The notes beneath the pieces were generated by a model that worked only from the letters and a program-made list of their open reading frames with translations, was not told the DNA's origin and searched no databases. DNA of 64,000 nucleotides, taken from assembly GCA_024349245.1 (NCBI GenBank), contig JALDNG010000026.1, positions 1,660,501 to 1,724,500 of the forward strand, read 5' to 3'. This document shows positions 60,544 through 64,000 of this stretch, piece after piece. The position numbers and the translations under genes were made by a program. This DNA is from Neodontobutis hainanensis. Its lineage: Eukaryota; Chordata; Actinopteri; Gobiiformes; Odontobutidae. Position 1 is the stretch's first letter. Each line of letters starts with the position of its first letter.

Positions 60544-61194
60544 CTATACTGCTGTACTGGTTAGTACTTGAGCTACCATGACTCCTGCTGTAGCTATAGT
60601 CTGATTAGAAAAAGAATTAGATAGGCCAGATGTCTTGTGTTGTCTTGTCTGTCTAAGGGTAAGAAGTCCTTGTGAGACTGGGGTTACTCTTGAGACCTGC
60701 CTAAACTCTATTTTTAATGACACCCTAGCAACGCCCAGAAGTGGGAAGCAGAGTTGGGTTAATCTTGTCTAAACTTTGCTGCTTGTCAGTCAGAACCCTT
60801 GTTAATCGTAGTAGAGGAGACAGTACATTGGGACTCTTTCATTAACCCATTTAAATGCCCATAAATACAGAGTAAATAAACTCTAACTATGGTAAAATGG
60901 ACACACACATTTAACAACAGGAAGTCACTAAAACTGTAACTAAAATTTCACATATGTCACAGTAAAGTGCAAGTGAATCTATTAGCAGGTCCAGAGGAGC
61001 TTCAGTAGGTCACTGACAAGGTGAAATATGGGGTCACACTGCAGAGGCTTCAATTATATATCTGTCAATGACAAATAGGTGCCCATGGTAACTGAAATAG
61101 GAACTACGAAACCTGAGAATGGAGGTGTGATGCTGTGTGGATTAGACAAAAAACTCACAGGTGTCTCCCAGTCTCAAACTCTTCCTCATTCACT

Positions 61195-63763
61195 ATGGAC
61201 CTGTTATATTTATTACTTTGTGTTTTGCTAGAAGTTTTAGCTGTAAATTGTAAGTATATTTCTTTATTTTGAATTTACAGAGTCTTGACATTTATAAGCT
61301 TGAAATAACTTGACACGTGAGGCTGAGACTGAGAGAAAATAGTTGTTCTGATATTTTAATTAAAGCCTAGATAAGACCCCTCAGTTCCGAACACTTTGTG
61401 TAGTTTTATTTCAATTGGATTATTAGCTTACTTGTGTATATCACCTAAGTCATATTTATCTGTTTTTGCCATTACTGTAAGGGTTAATTATTTTTCCTCA
61501 CAAAAGATAATGTTCTAAAGTTTGAAGAGTGCCGTATTCTCCTTAATCTTTCACAATGGACACAGGTACAATTGGAACATCTGTAAAACATGACAAATTG
61601 TTTAGTTTTAACATCACATTTCCAATGTGATAAAGTTATAATTATATTTATATATGTTTGTTGATTGGCTCCTTTTAAGCTTTATAGATTGCACATTATT
61701 ATTGATTCAGCTGTGTGAAGTTGAAGACATTTTCAATGTTTTATATATATAAATAATATATATATATATATATATATTATGTATTTTCATTCAGAACTAT
61801 AATTTGTTAGATTAATATCTTTGAATTTTAAAATATTTTCTATCCATTCTAACAGCTGTAAAAAGGAGTTGAAAACTCAAAGGTTCTCACATAGTGCTTG
61901 CTCATGTAAATAATTTGAAACCTCAGAAACAAAAACAAAGACTAACAATAAAAAAACAATCAGTAATTGTAGCACTTGTCTCTGTAACACCCCTCTTTGT
62001 GTCTTATGTAAAGGTAAAATGTTAACGGAGAGATTTCCTTTATACCTGACACTGCTGTGGACATTTGATGAAGACTCTTTAAAGTATAATGAGAGAAAAA
62101 TCTTCAAATGATGTTTATTTAATATACAAAGCACTTGCATGTCTTGTTAGTGTACTGTATATAGTTAACATAGAACAGCTTACCTTTGTGAAGCTAAGTC
62201 AACCAAGAGATATGTCGTTTTAATTTAGTCTTTAAACTGTTCTTTATTTATTAATCCTATGTAAGAAACAAATTGACAATCCATTGTTCATAGCTCATTT
62301 ACAAATTTCTTGCATAAGTCTGTGTGTGTCTTATTACGCACATACACGTCCAATCCAGGCAATGATTGTACTATGGAGTTACCATTTTGCTGTTGCCATG
62401 CACCATATCTGTTAATTATAGCTTGGGATTGATATCTGGCACGTAATGAGCTGGTATTGTTTTGCGCCTGAGGCCTTTTAGTAAAATGAACACTGAAACC
62501 ATCTGAACACAGTGGCTTGTCAAACAAATGTATTTGTTAGTCTGTTTTGTGTCTTGTAGGTCAAGGAACCCAAGAAGAATCGCGCATTATTGGAGGATAT
62601 GCACCTGTTCCACATACTATAAAGTACATTGTGTCTATACAGACGCGATTGCGCCAGCACTTCTGTGGGGGTTCCTTGATAAATAAGTACTGGGTCATAA
62701 CTGCAGCACACTGTAACAAAGGGTAAGCCATGTTACTTTCAGGCATAGGATACACAAATTTATATTTGAATACAACTGCAGATTCGCACATTTTTCTTTT
62801 GGGCTCTAATGGCCCATGTTTGACTTCTGTTTTTGGAAATATGTAAACAGAATCTGTGCAAAAGATTCAGCCATTTCCAAGCCATATCAGAAAATAGATA
62901 AGATAAAGAAAGATATTATAACAAATTCATGAAAATGATACACAAATAACAATAAGGCAGTTTGCATCTGGAACTGACACATACGCCAATGCCAAACAAA
63001 AGGTTTGTAATGAGCTATGTTGGGAATGCCTAGCAAGAAGGCACAACCATCATCTACTGCCTCAAATGCCATAACAATGTGAAAGAATAAATCAAAAATT
63101 TTAAACACTAAGTTGACAAAATACAAGGAATCATATTCTAAAAACAGCCTGCTAACCTTCATTAGAGGTCATCAGTGATGTGTAACTTGACCAATGTGTG
63201 ACCTAAATCTTCACCAAGCCCAACCTCAAGCTCACCCTAGACTTCAGAAGAAAACAGAAGAATGGAATGAATATTTAACAAGTGCCAGTGATATGGTGCT
63301 GTGTGTTGTAACAAGTTTTTATCTTGTTAGAATAGTTCTGTAACAGGTTTCCTTTTAACCGAAACACCTTGGCCTTAACTGTCCCAGAAGCTGGCTTTCA
63401 GTTAGCTGTTCCTCTTGTGGGATCATTGTGCATTGTCCAATGGCATGGATTACTGGAACACCCAACAGCAAGCCAACTTTGCCGTAATATTACACCTGTA
63501 ATTTTCCTTTTTGTGATAAGTCAGCCTGTTTGCATCAAATGAATGGCCCATTTCCTCCCACCCACTAAGGAGTTCTCTATTATAGATGTTAAGTTTTTGT
63601 ATTTTATTTTTATTTTTGCAGGATAGATAACATGATGGTGGTGGCTGGAGACTACTCTCTTAGCATCTATGAAGGCACAGAGCAAGAAATCTTACCCCAG
63701 TTTTTGATACCTCACCCTGCCCACAACAGTACCACATACAACAATGACATTATGCTTATAAAG
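61195..63763 (+). CDS. Second secreted trypsin-like serine protease, 5' three exons, runs off the right edge
   Basis: The exons found are 61195-61249, 62560-62722 and 63622-63763. The first encodes a signal peptide (MDLLYLLLCVLLEVLAVN). The second encodes CQGTQEESRIIGGYAPVPHT, then QHFCGGSLINKYWVITAAHC with the catalytic His. The third encodes VVAGDYSLSIYEGTEQEI and ends NNDIMLIK with the catalytic Asp. Exon lengths (55, 163 and 142) and phases (1, 2 and 0) parallel those of the trypsin-like gene at 53146-54452 (55, 166 and 139), so the two are paralogs. Exons 4 and 5, with Ser195 and the specificity pocket, should lie beyond 64000. The propeptide again ends in Arg without an enteropeptidase site, and Cys22 is absent. 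Intron 1 is 1.3 kb and intron 2 is 0.9 kb. Confidence 0.92.
61738..61779. repeat. (TA)n-rich low-complexity tract
   Basis: Alternating TA, broken by AAATAA, in intron 1 of the second trypsin-like gene. Confidence 0.9.
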
Positions 63764-64000
63764 GTATAATATAACACCAGGGTTGTCCTTATGCTGACAT
63801 CAGTTTTCAGTATAGGAATCACTTTTACTGATATGGGTGCTTGCTTAACTCTCCTTTCCAACTTTATATTAATAGATTGCTCTCCAAAATGCGCAACTAT
63901 CAGTGTAAATGTTATGCTCATAAATTACAAAAACTAACTCCATGAATACTAGACAGTCAATCATGTGTGTTGAAATATTTTTACTAATTTGTAAGTACAC

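Noticed and set aside
61877..62140. Minus-strand open frame in intron 1 of the second trypsin-like gene
   Set aside because: Hydrophobic, low-complexity translation in AT-rich intronic DNA without any supporting signal.
1..64000. CRISPR arrays, bacterial operons, prophage or plasmid features
   Set aside because: The genes are intron-bearing vertebrate genes throughout; no regularly spaced repeats or prokaryotic gene organisation occur.

Overview
This is vertebrate nuclear DNA, most likely from a ray-finned (teleost) fish. All recognisable genes are split by GT-AG introns and encode vertebrate proteins. The repeats (tRNA-headed SINEs, a LINE, Tc1/mariner-like and Harbinger-like DNA elements) are of kinds common in teleosts. 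The species cannot be named from the sequence alone. Most exon boundaries below were read by hand from splice sites, reading-frame phase and protein homology.

Layout. Positions 298-38359 (minus strand) hold the 5' 30 coding exons of hspg2 (perlecan), about 1,236 codons. They run from the signal peptide through the glycosaminoglycan-attachment segment, SEA domain, four LDL-receptor class A repeats, one Ig domain and the first part of the laminin-like domain III. The gene leaves the window at its left edge. Intron 1 (about 20.5 kb) and intron 3 (about 8 kb) make up most of the locus; I see no second gene in them, only repeats. Positions 40691-45243 (minus) hold two tandem, intact agmatinase-family genes, each of seven exons. 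Positions 46779-48856 (plus) hold a four-exon alpha-tubulin gene. It converges on an eight-exon pink1 gene (49572-52029, minus). A complete five-exon trypsin-like protease gene (53146-54452, minus) has a TATA box and a probable non-coding first exon. Positions 54.9-61 kb are repeat-rich. A second trypsin-like gene starts at 61195 on the plus strand and runs off the right edge; the two protease genes are divergent.

The genes do not form one pathway. Perlecan is a basement-membrane proteoglycan, agmatinase-type enzymes are mitochondrial ureohydrolases, tubulin is cytoskeletal, PINK1 is the mitochondrial quality-control kinase, and the proteases are secreted. From general knowledge, HSPG2, PINK1 and AGMAT all lie on human chromosome 1p36, so the window looks like a rearranged piece of that conserved linkage group.

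The most interesting observations are: a near-identical exon 5 in the two otherwise diverged agmatinase copies, which suggests gene conversion; two cases of nested transposons with readable target-site duplications; SINE copies sharing one head but carrying two different 3' tails; and a pair of divergent trypsin-like genes that lack both the enteropeptidase site and Cys22. I found no evidence of a wholly new biological system.
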